In this document: positions 51,990 through 53,623 of the stretch, in pieces | How positions within the stretch are numbered: position 1 is the first letter of the stretch | How the letters are laid out: each line of letters begins with the position of its first letter | Assembly (NCBI RefSeq): GCF_030151385.1 | Contig: NZ_JASLDS010000044.1 | Location: 1-53,623, forward strand | Reading direction: 5' to 3' | DNA: 53,623 nt | Origin: Soonwooa sp. | GTDB taxonomy: Bacteria; Bacteroidota; Bacteroidia; Flavobacteriales; Weeksellaceae | The notes under the pieces: generated by a model | The model's input: only the letters and a program-made list of their open reading frames with translations | What the model was told of the DNA's origin: nothing | Databases searched by the model: none | Made by a program: the position numbers and the translations under genes

Positions 51990-53252
51990 TTAATTTCTTG
52001 TTTGCACAACAACTGATTGTACCTTGTCATCCGCATCATAAGTTATAATCTTGCCTTCGCAGTTTTTGTCAATCAAGGATTTTGTAAGGCTTACTTTTTT
52101 CTTCCCAGCGTCTGATACAGAATATTGAATACCATTTCCTGCTTCAGTAACATATTTTGTCTGAACTCTATTGTTGGCATCAAGAACCTCAAAGTCTGTA
52201 TAACGCACTGTTTTGTCATTTGGATAATGAAAAATAATCGAACGCTCCAACTTTTCGTTGTCATAGGTTTTTTCAGCTAAAACTCTTCCGATAATATCAT
52301 AAGTATAGCGTTGCTCGCTACTTGGATTCGTGCTTCGGTTGAAGTTTACTTTTTTGTCAACTCTTCCAAGATTGTTTAGGTAGAAATCTTCGCGACGATT
52401 TCCATCAGCCACAACAACAAATTTATCTTTTAAATACTTAAATACTATGCTCGATTCTCTTTTGTTGTTTTCGTAACTCGTGATGGAATCTAACAAGCCA
52501 AGTTTGTTAAAGTAATATTTGGTTGTGTTAATCGTGTTCTCGCGAGTGTACGAAGATCCAAGAAGTTTGCCTTCTAAGTAATGATTTGTCATTTCGTAGA
52601 TTTTATTCTTCATTTCCAAATCAGAATAAATATCATATTTTATTTTGCCATTACATCGATTATCATTGATTAAAAGAGGCATCGGAAAGTAAACAGTGTT
52701 GCTGTTTTTGATAATATTATCGGCATATTTGTAATCAGGCACGAAAGGAATTGCCCAGATGGAATCTACTACACGAGAAAAGTTATTGTTTGTTTTTGCT
52801 TTTGTAGTGTTTTGCGGCGAACTTGAAAGTTGTGATGGCGTTGCTGTAATGTATTTGTTAATGAACTTTTCGAAGTTTTTTTTGTTGTACTCGACAATGG
52901 GTTGGTGTTCACCATCAAATAATACCAGCGCTGTAGGTTTGGTTAATTTGTTAACTTCCACATACCAAGTTGTCTTTTCATTTGAAAATTTGAAAGTTTT
53001 AGCATTAGTCCTTCCAACAAATAATCGGTCTGTAGCACCACCAAAATAATTATAATACTTGTTGGAAATTTCTTTGTAGTCCTCCAATTCTTGGTCCGAG
53101 GCTTTTAGATTTTCATTAATGACAAAGAATAAAGCTTGGGTAGGTTTTGTTATTCCAAAATCTGTTTTGTCTGTCGTTGTCGCAAGCCGAATAGGATTGC
53201 TGGCACAAGAACAAACTATTATTAAAACTAATAAATAGTAGTTTTTCATCAT
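51990..53252 (-). CDS. Lipoprotein with YD-like repeats, first gene of the A2M operon
   Basis: 420 residues with a short signal and lipobox VCSC (acylated Cys about residue 16). The C-terminal half has repeated Y-x-x-G-R/D units (YLNNLGRVDKKVNF, YTYDIIGRVLAEKTYDN, YDADDKVQSVV) like RHS/YD-type beta repeats. No catalytic motif seen. It heads the operon lipoprotein - MORN-like protein - alpha-2-macroglobulin, which suggests a surface or periplasmic protein that works with the macroglobulin (inference). No clear promoter was found in the gap upstream of it. Confidence 0.68.
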   Translation of the reverse strand: MMKNYYLLVLIIVCSCASNPIRLATTTDKTDFGITKPTQALFFVINENLKASDQELEDYKEISNKYYNYFGGATDRLFVGRTNAKTFKFSNEKTTWYVEVNKLTKPTALVLFDGEHQPIVEYNKKNFEKFINKYITATPSQLSSSPQNTTKAKTNNNFSRVVDSIWAIPFVPDYKYADNIIKNSNTVYFPMPLLINDNRCNGKIKYDIYSDLEMKNKIYEMTNHYLEGKLLGSSYTRENTINTTKYYFNKLGLLDSITSYENNKRESSIVFKYLKDKFVVVADGNRREDFYLNNLGRVDKKVNFNRSTNPSSEQRYTYDIIGRVLAEKTYDNEKLERSIIFHYPNDKTVRYTDFEVLDANNRVQTKYVTEAGNGIQYSVSDAGKKKVSLTKSLIDKNCEGKIITYDADDKVQSVVVQTRN

Positions 53253-53490
53253 TTTTTTTTAGGCTTTTTATTAAATTTTAAACAAGACAGAACTAAATCT
53301 TAACCTGATAAAAATTTAATTGTACTAAAAATACTAAAAATGATGTTGTAAATAATGTAAATTTTTAATTAAAAATCAAAAAGAGCAAAAGCGGATTGGA
53401 TAGATAATGAAGTGGGAGAGAAGTTATCAGGTTTGCTATCTTTTAATTTCGATAGCTTAACGAAAATATTTGATTAGGTCTAAACACAAA
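53253..53490. other. Gap between the A2M operon and tRNA-Glu
   Basis: About 240 bases of A/T-rich sequence without a convincing gene, promoter match or repeat. It should contain the promoter of the minus-strand three-gene operon. Confidence 0.5.
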
Positions 53491-53518
53491 AAAACCTTCA
53501 GAAAAGTCTGAAGGTTTT
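53491..53518 (-). terminator. Terminator after tRNA-Glu
   Basis: Perfect 12-base stem AAAACCTTCAGA / TCTGAAGGTTTT with a 4-base loop; on the minus strand it is followed by a T-run, 3 bases after the tRNA 3' end. Confidence 0.85.
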
Positions 53519-53521
53519 AAG

Positions 53522-53593
53522 TAGCCCGTAGGGGAATCGAACCCCTCTTACCAGAATGAAAATCTGAGGTCCTAACCGATAGACGAACGGGCC
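53522..53593 (-). tRNA. tRNA-Glu (TTC anticodon)
   Basis: Minus strand, 72 bases. The acceptor stem starts GGCCCGT and pairs with ACGGGCT (one G-U pair). The anticodon arm CAGA-TTTTCAT-TCTG carries TTC, which reads glutamate codons GAA/GAG, and the T arm GGGG-TTCGATT-CCCC is canonical. CCA is not encoded and is added after transcription. A terminator follows at once. Confidence 0.93.
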
Positions 53594-53623
53594 ATTTTAT
53601 CGTCTTACGCTAACTTGTTAACG

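Noticed and set aside
1..53623. CRISPR array, prophage, complete insertion sequence or classical defence island
   Set aside because: I saw no regularly spaced direct repeats longer than the three 8-base copies, no transposase, integrase, phage structural or recognised defence gene.

Overview
The window looks like a chromosomal segment of a Bacteroidota bacterium, most likely a Flavobacteriia/Weeksellaceae (Chryseobacterium-like) genome. The evidence is the AT-rich sequence, the gene set (DUF2851, DUF4254, DUF4292, DUF2931, DUF4173, GH92, BshA, OMP_b-brl TonB receptors, M1 peptidases of the Bacteroidota type, dienoyl-CoA-reductase-like SDR), the general lack of strong Shine-Dalgarno sequences, and several promoters fitting the Bacteroidota consensus TTTG-N(18-22)-TAnnTTTG. 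The species is an inference; no 16S gene is present.

Layout. 1-0.9 kb: end of the sdh operon (last codons of sdhA, then sdhB). 0.9-6.2 kb: PspC and DUF2851 genes, a methyltransferase, bshA (bacillithiol) and a GH3 glycosidase. 6.3-11.2 kb: a small lipoprotein, then a minus-strand envelope cluster DUF4292 lipoprotein - EnvC-like LytM protein - TatA - DUF4254 - lipoprotein - ribA. 11.3-16.2 kb: sugar-phosphate nucleotidyltransferase, polysaccharide flippase, GH92 alpha-mannosidase. 16.4-20.4 kb: dihydroorotase followed by two poorly known genes, one a membrane-anchored DUF2931 protein. 20.4-23.9 kb: a Crp/Fnr regulator - DoxX - AhpD-like cluster, a dienoyl-CoA-reductase-like SDR and a methyltransferase. 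24.1-34.0 kb: two paralogous secreted M1 metallopeptidases bracketing a two-component system, a divergent TonB-dependent receptor and a small AAA ATPase. 34.2-37.5 kb: FKBP lipoprotein and ClpB. 38.2-40.5 kb: two orphan genes and a paaG-paaI pair. 40.5-43.7 kb: a putative small regulon (membrane protein, winged-helix regulator, membrane protein, DUF4173 protein, lipoprotein) with matching palindromes in front of its two halves. 43.8-53.3 kb: aroQ, a small non-coding mobile element, then a three-gene operon ending in a 2048-residue alpha-2-macroglobulin. 53.5 kb: tRNA-Glu.

The signals most worth following are regulatory and architectural. (i) Paired CTTTG-N5-CAAAG palindromes with an identical 3' extension precede the two halves of the 40.5-43.7 kb cluster, which encodes its own winged-helix regulator. 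(ii) Three perfect CATTAACC repeats at an exact 11-bp period lie between the two-component system and the TonB receptor, as expected for an OmpR-family regulator. (iii) A TonB-plug-like module sits inside the alpha-2-macroglobulin. (iv) A 191-bp MITE-like element has inverted ends and a TAA target duplication, and a lone copy of the same end lies about 20 kb away. Several other palindromes mark intergenic regions. No CRISPR array, complete insertion sequence, prophage or recognisable defence island was seen.
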